Source of the DNA: a virus
Direction: 5' to 3' (one strand)
IMG/VR virus record: IMGVR_UViG_3300020704_000117
Coordinates: 1-29,413 of that record
DNA length: 29,413 bases
Below the pieces are notes generated by a model that saw only the letters and a program-made list of their open reading frames with translations, did no database searches and had not been told where the DNA came from. The translations under genes and the position numbers were made by a program. This document shows positions 6,102-13,116 of this stretch, one piece after another; the stretch's first letter is position 1, and every line of letters starts with the position of its first letter.

Positions 6102-7097
6102 TCAACCATGACAACTCAGACACTCTTTTGAAACATTAACCCCAGTTTCAGATCTAATATAATACAACGATTTAATATAAGGATCTTTAAAGGCAGCTTT
6201 ATGGACTTCTGAAATATATTCTTCATCTTCATCAGCAGAGAAGAAAAGATTTATAGATTGAGCTTGGTCAATATATTTTTGTCTTGTAGAAGCCAATCTA
6301 ATTATACTATGCTGATTAATTTCAAAAGCAGTTTTAAATACTATTTTTTCTTCATCTGTTAACCAATCTACATGCTGAACAGAACCATTATTAGAAATAA
6401 TATCTTTAACAGTTTCTTCTGAATATACATTTATTTTTTTCATCAACGTTAATAATGAAGGATTAACCCTATCCATTTTTCCTGCTGCTGTATTTTGAAC
6501 ATAAGCATTTTTATAGATAGGTTCAATACCTTGACTCACAGAACCACAGATTAACGCAGAAGAAAGATTTGGTGCCACTGCAATTCTATGGGTATTTCTT
6601 ACTCCATACCCTTTACACCATTCAGGTTCACCAAATTCTTTAGCCATCCATTCAGAAGCACGTTTTGATTCTGCATCAAGATGTTTAAATATTTCTACAT
6701 TTTTAAAATTAGCTTCTAAAGATTCAAAAGCAATTAAATGATCTTGAAGATAAGTATGAAAACCAAGAAGACCTAATCCCAATGCTCTTGATTTTTCAGC
6801 AAATCTAACAACCCTTTCCATTCCCTTAGTGTTTTTACCAATTTCAATTAGATCTTGATTGACGCAATCCAAGAATACTGTAGCATTAAACACAGCATCT
6901 GTATCTTTCCATTCATCATAAAGAGACGCATTCATAGATGAAAGAACACAAGAAAATGTATGATCCTCATCAGAAAATAATGTGATTTCCGTGCAATTAT
7001 GTACTAATATACCATTAGCAAAAAAATTGTGGTTATCTTCTACAGATATATCATATACCGCTTCTTCATTTTCTAAATACTCAATTTTTAAACTCAT
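6102..7097 (-). CDS. nrdA: Ribonucleotide reductase alpha, C-terminal half with C-intein
   Basis: 331 aa from ATG 7097 (AGAGGA 8 nt upstream; an in-frame TTG at 7103 is less likely). Residues 1-34 are a C-terminal split-intein fragment ending in block F/G (VYDISVEDNHNFFANGILVHN) with the His-Asn splice pair. Residue 35 is Cys, the first C-extein residue. The extein begins CTEITLF and continues with FSCVLSSMNAS (the second redox Cys), LICGSVSQGIEP, KSLYYIRSETG (the tandem Tyr of the radical path) and a terminal redox pair CLSC. The fragment is useless alone: it must be joined in trans to the product of 7273-8421. The intein piece closely resembles the metagenomic NrdA-2 split intein in length and motifs (from memory). 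Confidence 0.93.
   Translation of the reverse strand: MSLKIEYLENEEAVYDISVEDNHNFFANGILVHNCTEITLFSDEDHTFSCVLSSMNASLYDEWKDTDAVFNATVFLDCVNQDLIEIGKNTKGMERVVRFAEKSRALGLGLLGFHTYLQDHLIAFESLEANFKNVEIFKHLDAESKRASEWMAKEFGEPEWCKGYGVRNTHRIAVAPNLSSALICGSVSQGIEPIYKNAYVQNTAAGKMDRVNPSLLTLMKKINVYSEETVKDIISNNGSVQHVDWLTDEEKIVFKTAFEINQHSIIRLASTRQKYIDQAQSINLFFSADEDEEYISEVHKAAFKDPYIKSLYYIRSETGVNVSKECLSCHG
6996..7097 (-). other. C-intein (34 aa) of split NrdA intein
   Basis: Encodes residues 1-34 of the nrdA 3' gene. It starts with its own Met, contains block F (VYDISVEDN) and block G (NGILVHN) and stops at Asn before the C-extein Cys. A 34-residue C-fragment with its own start codon is the standard form of naturally split inteins. 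Confidence 0.9.
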
Positions 7098-7272
7098 TTT
7101 CAATTTCCTCTTTTATTTTATTTGTATGGTGTTTAGCATATGAACCCAACTGTTTATCAATTGCACCAAACTTATCTATAAGTAATTTTTGAATCTTTTT
7201 AGTAGTAATATTTTCTCTATAAGTTCCGCCAAATGAACTAGGAATATTTTCGTCATATTTCAGTACACAAAA
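7081..7272 (-). pseudogene. Residual open frame between the split-intein halves
   Basis: Directly after the amber stop of the N-half, the same frame stays open for 63 codons until a TGA at 7081-7083, overlapping the start of the C-half in another frame. The residues are protein-like and basic (SSFGGTYRENITTKKIQKLL, then IDKFGAIDKQLGSYAKHH), but there is no ATG and only a late in-frame TTG. In other fractured phage genes a homing endonuclease sits between the halves, so this may be its remnant; I could not recognise the family. Confidence 0.5.
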
Positions 7273-7602
7273 CTATTTTAATAATAATACATCATTTTCC
7301 ATTAAATCTTTTGCACAAACATATCCACGGTTCTCGGTAAAAATCTTATGATCTGGCGTACATTTTATAGATTTTCCAGTTATTTCGTCTGTAATATTCA
7401 TTATCTTAGTCGATATTGATGTTTGTGCAGATTTTATAATTTTTTTCCATTCGCTCATGTTAGTTTCTGTGTTATATGACCAAACCTTCCAATTTTCTAC
7501 ATCATCATTTTTACCTAAATAATTATTTAACCCTTCCATTGATACTTGTAGTTCGCCACTAATATCACCTTTAATATTAATTCTAGTATCACCAGTTAAA
7601 CA
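7273..7602 (-). other. N-intein (109 aa) of split NrdA intein
   Basis: Starts at Cys (codon 7602-7600) in CLTGDTRI, the block A splice junction, and includes a block B TPDHKIF. It has no endonuclease motifs and ends with LLLK at an amber stop, which is the usual break point of naturally split inteins. Confidence 0.9.
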
Positions 7603-8421
7603 CAAATTTGATGCTTTTACAGATAAACCTTTATCTTTATACATTTGTGGATTTTGTTCATTAATAGCATCAATTTTAATGAAATAACCCTTTCCAGTAA
7701 TCATTTTCAACTTTAACGCTTTTTGATATCTAGAAATTGCATCATTATCACCAGCATCTAATCTATCAATAAAGTTTTTTGTGATAATCCATCCAATATT
7801 TGCATCGTCAGGATTCTTACCGATATAATTTACCAATTCATAAAAATCATCATGATCAATTTCAAGATACCCAGCCCAAGCACCTCGTCTTTGTGAACCT
7901 TGAGAAATATCTCTAGACATTTGTATAAAATCTTTGAATACTGGAAGGACACCAGAAGCACTACCTTTCATTCCAAAAATTTTAGAACCTCTTGGTCTAA
8001 TTGCACCAAGATAGCCTGATGTACCAAAACCATTTTTTGATAGAACTGCAGCTTCTTTTTGTGCATCATAGAAATCATAAACTGAATCATTGATATATCC
8101 GCCTGAACAACTTACAGAACAACCAAATCCTGTTCCCATATTAGACAATACAGGAGTTGAAGCTGCCAAATATCCTTTCCAGAATAGATCAAAGAATTTT
8201 TGTTCCCATTCATCAGGATTTGTAGTATATTGCGCAGCATGTTTAGCTACACGTGTATATACTGATTTTAAATCAGGATATTTTTCAGAAAGATAATTTT
8301 CTTTAAGCATTTGCCATGCAATAGTCGAACACCACATTGGTAATTTACCTTCACCTTGCAATTTTTTTCTTTCTTCACCTAATTCGTCGTATATTGATAA
8401 TTCTTTCATTTCAGTTACCAT
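7273..8421 (-). CDS. nrdA: Ribonucleotide reductase alpha, N-terminal half with N-intein
   Basis: 382 aa. Residues 1-273 are the N-terminal part of a class I reductase large subunit without an ATP-cone: WCSTIAWQML, ASTPVLSNMGTGFGCSVSCSGG (87-108, first redox Cys), KNGFGTSGYLGAIRPRG, SQGSQRRGAWAGYLEIDH. The extein stops at KASNL, and residue 274 (Cys) starts a 109-aa N-intein, CLTGDTRINIKG, with block B TPDHKIFTENRGY and block N4-like AKDLMENDVLLLK at its end. After splicing, NL joins CTEI to restore the active-site NLC-x-E motif. Together the exteins give about 570 aa. The ATG overlaps the nrdB stop (ATGGTAA), so beta and alpha are translationally coupled. Confidence 0.94.
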   Translation of the reverse strand: MVTEMKELSIYDELGEERKKLQGEGKLPMWCSTIAWQMLKENYLSEKYPDLKSVYTRVAKHAAQYTTNPDEWEQKFFDLFWKGYLAASTPVLSNMGTGFGCSVSCSGGYINDSVYDFYDAQKEAAVLSKNGFGTSGYLGAIRPRGSKIFGMKGSASGVLPVFKDFIQMSRDISQGSQRRGAWAGYLEIDHDDFYELVNYIGKNPDDANIGWIITKNFIDRLDAGDNDAISRYQKALKLKMITGKGYFIKIDAINEQNPQMYKDKGLSVKASNLCLTGDTRINIKGDISGELQVSMEGLNNYLGKNDDVENWKVWSYNTETNMSEWKKIIKSAQTSISTKIMNITDEITGKSIKCTPDHKIFTENRGYVCAKDLMENDVLLLK

Positions 8422-9407
8422 TTAAATTTATTTTCAATCCAATTTCTATTATAATCAGAACCTTGCGACGAAAAAAAGTCGTGCAACGTAGAAGATTCTA
8501 GATCTTTATAGAACCAAGATTTAATCGGATTATACGTTGGTTTAAAAATTCCTTTATATCCAAGATTTTCTAAACAAATATCTAATCTAGATTCAACAAA
8601 CCGTTTCAATTGATTTTCAGTAATACCTTTAATTTGACCTTTCTCAAATATTTTATCAATAATTATTGATTCGTGTTCTAATATCACTTTAGCAGTTTCT
8701 TCAAGTTCTCGAATTAATTCTTCAACAAATATATCTGTTACTTGACCATCTTCTTTAGCTTCTTTTAATAATGTTCTAAATAACCAACCGCCAGCTTGTG
8801 AATGTAAAGTTTCATCAATCGCAGAGAAATTGATTCCAGCATTAATAGCTACTAATTTATTTTTACCTGCAGAATTGAAATGTTTCAAGAAAGCAAAACT
8901 TGAATAAAGAATTGCACCTTCAATCATAGAGAAAATACCAACTGATTTTAATACGTCATAAACAGTATTTCTTTTCTCAGTTCGTTTACCTATCCAAGCC
9001 ATTCTATTTGCAAGAACTTCATCATTTAAATAATCAGTATAGAACTCATCATTATCTAAACCAAGAACTTCATTAATTTTATTATAGAATGGTGCATGAA
9101 CACCCAATTCCATAAAAGAAAATGTTGCAGCCATTCTTTGAATATCTGGTCTCGGAAAAACTTTAGAAATATAATTTTGCCAATAATCATTTCCAACATT
9201 TAATTCATAAAGAGTGAATAATTTTAATGTTGAAATAACACCATGATATTCTGCTTCAGTAAAATTTGTTTTTAACTCATGAAGATCTTTTTCTACTTCA
9301 ATTTCAGTAGGAAGCCAAAATACCTCAGCTTGTTTTTCTGCAAATTCTATAGCAGTAGGATAATCCGTTGTATAAATTGTTTTAGGAGTTAGTATTCTTA
9401 TTCCCAT
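8415..9407 (-). CDS. nrdB: Ribonucleotide reductase beta subunit
   Basis: 330 aa from ATG 9407, which has AAAAGG 6 nt upstream; the ATG at 9413 sits directly on that site and is unlikely. It provides the metal-radical cofactor for NrdA. Visible ligands: E163 (SMIEGAILYSSF), E199 and H202 (AIDETLHSQ), E100 and H104 (FMELGVHAPFY) with a candidate radical Tyr108. At the position of the E. coli D84 ligand there is Glu68 (TLYELNVG), and the first Glu/His pair is spaced ExxxH rather than ExxH. The C-terminus (NWIENKFKW) is the usual flexible, aromatic tail that docks on the alpha subunit. First gene of the nrdB-nrdA pair, following the MazG-like gene. Confidence 0.93.
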   Translation of the reverse strand: MGIRILTPKTIYTTDYPTAIEFAEKQAEVFWLPTEIEVEKDLHELKTNFTEAEYHGVISTLKLFTLYELNVGNDYWQNYISKVFPRPDIQRMAATFSFMELGVHAPFYNKINEVLGLDNDEFYTDYLNDEVLANRMAWIGKRTEKRNTVYDVLKSVGIFSMIEGAILYSSFAFLKHFNSAGKNKLVAINAGINFSAIDETLHSQAGGWLFRTLLKEAKEDGQVTDIFVEELIRELEETAKVILEHESIIIDKIFEKGQIKGITENQLKRFVESRLDICLENLGYKGIFKPTYNPIKSWFYKDLESSTLHDFFSSQGSDYNRNWIENKFKW

Positions 9408-9430
9408 AACCATCCTTTTATATTTTATTT

Positions 9431-9847
9431 TTAAATATCACCATCTTGACGAATTTCAGATTTAATAATCTCAAACCCTTGAGGATAACGAGCTGATAAC
9501 TTTTCAACATTCATAACAAGAATATCTTCTAGTGTAGTATTTAGTGCTGTACATGCAACAGCAAGATACCAACAAATATCACCCAATTCTCTTTTCATAT
9601 GATAGATATTATCTTCGTCCAATGGTTTCCCTTGGAATAATATTTTCTTAACAACTTCAGTAAATTCCCCTGATTCAGCAGATAATCCAGCAGATGCTGT
9701 TAATAATTCTGGAAGTTTTATTTGTAGTGGGATAGAATCAACATATAAAGAGTCTAATCTTGTCAAAAATGATGAAACATCACTTGATGCAGGAGAAATT
9801 GTCTTCTTTACGAAATCTTGATAATCTTTTGTATCTATTTTACTCAT
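9431..9847 (-). CDS. MazG-like nucleotide pyrophosphohydrolase
   Basis: 138 aa. An all-alpha NTP-PPase core is seen: AGLSAESGEFTEVVKKILFQ (53-72) with E58-x-x-E61, then ELGDICWYLAVACTALN (87-103) with E87-x-x-D90, the four acidic residues that hold Mg in MazG/dUTPase-like enzymes. A final helix ends SARYPQGF, typical of phage members. Enzymes of the family hydrolyse (d)NTPs to monophosphates; in phages they are proposed to lower ppGpp or clean dUTP. AGGAAC lies 6 nt before the ATG. It sits between thyX and nrdB, so a role in nucleotide supply is natural, but the substrate is not readable from sequence. Confidence 0.88.
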   Translation of the reverse strand: MSKIDTKDYQDFVKKTISPASSDVSSFLTRLDSLYVDSIPLQIKLPELLTASAGLSAESGEFTEVVKKILFQGKPLDEDNIYHMKRELGDICWYLAVACTALNTTLEDILVMNVEKLSARYPQGFEIIKSEIRQDGDI

Positions 9848-9856
9848 AATATGTTC

Positions 9857-10684
9857 CTATCGTTTGTTAAAAACTGTATCTTCAAGAATAGTTCTATATT
9901 GATTCCATCCTTTAAAATTCTTATAAAATGTATCATTTCCTTCTGCTTTTGCTGGATGTTCGGCAGGAGAAGCATGTAATGGTTTAGAACCAACCAATCT
10001 ATCGTGTAATTGAATATCTTTAGTAACAGAAGGCAAACTTCCATCATGATTATTATATGAAACTCTAGCACACCTTGCTGTAGAAGCTTTTAACAGATCA
10101 GTAACATCAAATAATTCTCTTTCTTCATATGAAATATAAGGGAGATGCCAATCACCATCTTCTAAAGACTTTGGATTACTATTATCAATAGCTTCTTTAA
10201 TTTGTTTAGCTAATTCTTGTATTTCTGGTTGAGCATCGGGATGAATCCTTAATTCAAAAAAATTATCAAATTCAGTAGATGTTAAAATGACATTAATAAA
10301 AGAAAATGGTTCTAATATTCTATTTCCAATTTGTTTGTGTAATCCTATATTGTACATAAAATATGCAAGAATACAAGCAAATTTAGAAGCAAGATTCCAA
10401 AAGGTTTTTGCTAAGTATAATTTAATACCAGTTAATTCAGTTTTAGCTTGCATACCAGAAATATTTTGACCCCAATGCAATGGCGTTGCTGGATTATTCC
10501 AAACTTCTGATATAATTTTTTTGATTGGTATTGCTCTTGAACTGGATGCAGATCTAGAAAAAACACGATGTGTCATAAATTCCGCATGTATATATCTATG
10601 ATATTTTAATTGTAATGTACAGATTCTATTAGTTTTTGAAATTGAATCTTCAATCATCTTAACTTGAATTTGAGATTTCATCAT
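9857..10684 (-). CDS. thyX: Flavin-dependent thymidylate synthase
   Basis: 275 aa. Converts dUMP to dTMP with methylene-tetrahydrofolate, FAD and NADPH. The ThyX signature is present in the divergent form THRVFSRSASSSRAIP (38-53), replacing the usual RHR-x7-S; further family blocks are WGQNISGMQAK, FINVILTSTEFDNFFELRIHPDAQPEI, STARCARVSY and LHASPAEHPA. The start is one of two adjacent ATGs (10684 or 10681); the first overlaps the stop of the small upstream gene (ATGATGA). Neighbouring MazG-like and nrd genes form a dNTP supply operon with it. Confidence 0.93.
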   Translation of the reverse strand: MMKSQIQVKMIEDSISKTNRICTLQLKYHRYIHAEFMTHRVFSRSASSSRAIPIKKIISEVWNNPATPLHWGQNISGMQAKTELTGIKLYLAKTFWNLASKFACILAYFMYNIGLHKQIGNRILEPFSFINVILTSTEFDNFFELRIHPDAQPEIQELAKQIKEAIDNSNPKSLEDGDWHLPYISYEERELFDVTDLLKASTARCARVSYNNHDGSLPSVTKDIQLHDRLVGSKPLHASPAEHPAKAEGNDTFYKNFKGWNQYRTILEDTVFNKR

Positions 10685-10851
10685 ATATATTTCTCTTTGT
10701 ATAATTGTTCTAATACCGTTGAATCTTTTGATGGCATATAGGCATCATTCAAATATTTGAACCAAATCCCATCGACCCTTACATATTCCACACCATTAAC
10801 TTTAAATTTTAAAGTCGTTTTAAATTTTTCACTTTTCAAACTTTTCTCCAT
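10681..10851 (-). CDS. Small hypothetical protein between primase and thyX
   Basis: A 56-aa frame that bridges the primase and thyX genes. Its ATG (10851-10849) lies 16 bp inside the primase 3' end, and its TGA overlaps the thyX start, so all three are linked by overlaps. The product is basic at the N-terminus (MEKSLKSEKFKTTLKFKV), with a short beta-type core (NGVEYVRVDGIWFKYLND). No family recognised. Without it there would be an unexplained 150-bp gap in a gene-dense operon, which supports it being real; the ribosome binding site is weak. Confidence 0.7.
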   Translation of the reverse strand: MEKSLKSEKFKTTLKFKVNGVEYVRVDGIWFKYLNDAYMPSKDSTVLEQLYKEKYI

Positions 10852-11846
10852 CTTATAAATTCTAATTTCGCCCTTAAATCTTTATATGTATATTGATTTA
10901 TTATACCTGATATTTCCTCTTTCGTCAACCCAGAAAGTACCATTTCATTAATATCCTTTTCTTTAATAGATTCAGGAAATAAACAAACAGAAAATCCAGA
11001 TTTTATAAACCTCTCAACATTTTCTACTATATTTCGGTTTCTGGGCTCGTTGTCAGGAACTAATACCAAAGTACCTTTATCAAAAATATTACCTGCAGCA
11101 GCTAAATTGGAGTCGGCAACGGCGACTGCATTTGGTATGAACAAACTATCAAACGGTCCTTCAACTACAATAATTTGTTTTTTTGTATTAACCCTATCTA
11201 AACCAAATATTTTTTCAACATCTCTATCAATTTTAACTGTGATATATCTCATCGAATAATCATCTAAAGCTCTTCCTTGAAATGCAATCAATTTCCCATC
11301 AACAGAGAAAAATGGAATCACAATTCTTGGGCTTGTTCTATCTAATTTTTTATCAGAAACACTTTCTGTAAAAGATTTAAAATCTTCCGCAAAATATAAA
11401 AGATCTAGAGAATAATCTGGAAGCTTTCTTTTTAGTATATATTGTTTTGCAATATGATCATCAGATAATGACGAAATTGTTGGTAAATCCAGTTTTGGTT
11501 TTACAGCTTCTTTTGTTTTAAATATTGGAATTTTAGGAATTTTAGGGATTTTAATTTTTTTTTCAGAACTCAAATCTTTAAAATTTTCCATAACATATTC
11601 TTTCTCAAGATATGGATCTAGGAATTTAATTAAATTTCTTAAAGTTGTTCCAGTTTCGCAATTATGACAACGAAAAAAATAATGATTATCTTTTTCATAA
11701 ACAAATCCCCTTGCTTTTGATTTGTTTTTCTCTGAATCCCCACAATATGGACAACGCATATTAAAAAGATTTGTATTCTTTTGTTTAAATTGTTCTAATT
11801 TTGGAGATAACAAAAGAATATATTTTCGATCAATGTAAATACTCAT
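10836..11846 (-). CDS. T4 gp61-like DNA primase
   Basis: 336 aa. Makes RNA primers for lagging-strand synthesis with the replicative helicase. The N-terminal zinc ribbon is C32-x-x-C35 (CPYCGDSEKNKSKARGF) and C60-x-x-C63 (FFRCHNCE). The middle has the RNA-polymerase-like region (RIVIPFFSVDGKLIAFQGRAL), and the TOPRIM metal site follows as VVEGPFDSL (E229, D233) and VLVPDNEPRNR (D265-N-E). The length is close to T4 gp61. The start at 11846 is preceded by a small frame (MDIV) whose TGA overlaps it. The promoter at 11887-11915 is placed to drive this gene and the nucleotide genes behind it. Confidence 0.92.
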   Translation of the reverse strand: MSIYIDRKYILLLSPKLEQFKQKNTNLFNMRCPYCGDSEKNKSKARGFVYEKDNHYFFRCHNCETGTTLRNLIKFLDPYLEKEYVMENFKDLSSEKKIKIPKIPKIPIFKTKEAVKPKLDLPTISSLSDDHIAKQYILKRKLPDYSLDLLYFAEDFKSFTESVSDKKLDRTSPRIVIPFFSVDGKLIAFQGRALDDYSMRYITVKIDRDVEKIFGLDRVNTKKQIIVVEGPFDSLFIPNAVAVADSNLAAAGNIFDKGTLVLVPDNEPRNRNIVENVERFIKSGFSVCLFPESIKEKDINEMVLSGLTKEEISGIINQYTYKDLRAKLEFIRWRKV

Positions 11847-11857
11847 ACAATATCCAT

Positions 11858-11886
11858 AAAAAAGCCTGAAATTATATCCAGGCTTT
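11858..11886 (-). terminator. Hairpin terminator or leader hairpin before the primase gene
   Basis: AAGCCTG (11862-11868) pairs with CAGGCTT (11879-11885) around a 10-nt AT-rich loop, with one more A-U pair. On the minus strand it is followed by a run of U, so it can end transcripts of the 11922-12362 operon. The -10 box at 11887-11892 abuts it, so the primase transcript would start within or just before the hairpin. Confidence 0.8.
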
Positions 11887-11915
11887 ATTATACTATAAAA
11901 TACACAATTTGTAAA
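11887..11915 (-). promoter_or_regulatory. Strong sigma70-type promoter for primase operon
   Basis: TTTACA (11915-11910), exactly 17 bp, then TATAAT (11892-11887) on the minus strand. The -10 region TATAGTATAATA is identical to that of the promoter at 3883-3911, suggesting a common early promoter type for this phage. It fits between the stop of the upstream gene (11922) and the terminator hairpin. Confidence 0.8.
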
Positions 11916-11921
11916 GTTATT

Positions 11922-12362
11922 TTAATGTAACACATTTTTTATAAAATCAAGATTAGAAGCTAACCAAGTAACAAGAGCAATCATTCCTAAAGCCATCATC
12001 TTTATATTTGATAGATTACCAGTAATTTTTTCTTGTTTATCTAATCTTACTGACAAATCGTGATTAATTGTTTTAATTTCTTCTGTTAATAATCTTTCTA
12101 TAGAATTTATTCTTTCAGAAATTTCTTTTTCAGTTTGTTCAAAAGATGTATATAAATTAACCAATTCTTCTTTAGTAAAAGAAAGGGTTGATTCAACTTT
12201 AGTAGTTTTGTCTATTAATATGTCATGTTGTGAATCAATTTTATTAATCACAACATCCATTTTTTCAAATAATTTATTAATGAACGAAACTTCTTTTTTT
12301 AACATAGCCACTTCAACTTTTAAATCCATAATAATAGAATTTTCAAGTTGGTTTTCTGCCAT
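11922..12362 (-). CDS. Coiled-coil protein with C-terminal membrane anchor
   Basis: 146 aa. Residues ~10-115 are one long heptad-rich helix (KVEVAMLKKEVSFINKL, then KTTKVESTLSF and ERINSIERLLTEEIKTI), followed by a single hydrophobic segment (MMALGMIALVTWLASNL) near the C-terminus. Good ribosome binding site AAGGA 8 nt before the ATG. Last gene of the virion-associated block; a terminator follows. A tail-anchored coiled coil in a phage could be a virion tail component or a lysis-time membrane protein; I cannot choose between them. Confidence 0.72.
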   Translation of the reverse strand: MAENQLENSIIMDLKVEVAMLKKEVSFINKLFEKMDVVINKIDSQHDILIDKTTKVESTLSFTKEELVNLYTSFEQTEKEISERINSIERLLTEEIKTINHDLSVRLDKQEKITGNLSNIKMMALGMIALVTWLASNLDFIKNVLH

Positions 12363-12365
12363 AAC

Positions 12366-12548
12366 TTAATCCTTATAATTATTTTTTTCGGTATTTACAG
12401 TTTCTATTAATTTATCTAATTTTTTAGAATACGACTCAAAAGAATCTAATATTTTCTGACATTTATTAAAATCTATTCTTTCTTCTTTCTTAGTAGACAA
12501 TACTTCATTATAATATAACGTAGTATTTATTTGTTCATAAGTTACCAT
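12366..12548 (-). CDS. Small helical hypothetical protein
   Basis: 60 aa, hydrophilic and predicted helical (CQKILDSFESYSKKLDKLIETV), without signal peptide or membrane segment. AGGT lies about 8 nt before the ATG. It stops 3 bp before the coiled-coil membrane gene, so the two are probably coupled and may interact. No family recognised. Confidence 0.6.
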   Translation of the reverse strand: MVTYEQINTTLYYNEVLSTKKEERIDFNKCQKILDSFESYSKKLDKLIETVNTEKNNYKD

Positions 12549-12575
12549 AAAAAATACCTAAAAAGAGAAAATAAT

Positions 12576-13115
12576 TTAGTTTAATTTCTGTAATTTATAT
12601 ACTGTACTATTACATAATTGTTCTGTTTCATCTATTATATTTTGTAGAGAACTATCATCAGTAATTAAACTACGATTCTTATCCATCCAATCTCTAAATT
12701 CAATTATTGCATCAACTGCTTGTTGCATCTCAGCAGCGATTGGAGGAAGATTTATAAATTTACCATATTTTCCAATATACGCTTCACAAAAAGTATCAAT
12801 AGATTCAACAATTTCTTCATAAAATGTAGCTAAAGCTATATGTTCAGAAAACGAATCTGTACTTAAATGTGCAAAATGAGTAACAGTCGCTAAAGCTCTT
12901 GCTCTAGCAAAAAATTCACTAGCAACAGTATTTGAAATTCCTTCTTTTGAAGATGGATCGTTAGCTTCTTCTGGGGGATTGGCTGGACTTCTTGCTTCAA
13001 ACAATACTCTCTCTAACGTATCATCAACAGATTCAACAATTTCTGTTTCTTTATAATGACGCTCAAAACCATTATTATCAACGATTGATTTAATTTTATT
13101 TAGATATTTGTCCAT
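12576..13115 (-). CDS. Helical phage protein, possibly ferritin/Dps-like fold
   Basis: 179 aa from ATG 13115, 1 nt after the previous stop; an in-frame TTG at 13133 would overlap that gene and is less likely. After a variable N-terminus, residues ~50-160 hold long helices: FFARARALATVTHFAHLSTD, SFSEHIALATFYEEIVESID, FCEAYIGKYGKF, then AVDAIIEFRDWMDK. The His/Glu pattern (HFAHL, SEHIALATFYEEI) resembles a phage family I recall as DUF5856, with a Dps-like helical bundle; not verified. Its site within the virion block suggests a structural or packaged protein. Iron or DNA binding is untested. Confidence 0.65.
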   Translation of the reverse strand: MDKYLNKIKSIVDNNGFERHYKETEIVESVDDTLERVLFEARSPANPPEEANDPSSKEGISNTVASEFFARARALATVTHFAHLSTDSFSEHIALATFYEEIVESIDTFCEAYIGKYGKFINLPPIAAEMQQAVDAIIEFRDWMDKNRSLITDDSSLQNIIDETEQLCNSTVYKLQKLN

Positions 13116-13116
13116 T

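Noticed and set aside
9844-10071. Minus-strand frame of 75 aa inside thyX
   Set aside because: It lies in another frame of the conserved ThyX C-terminus, with no protein-like pattern.
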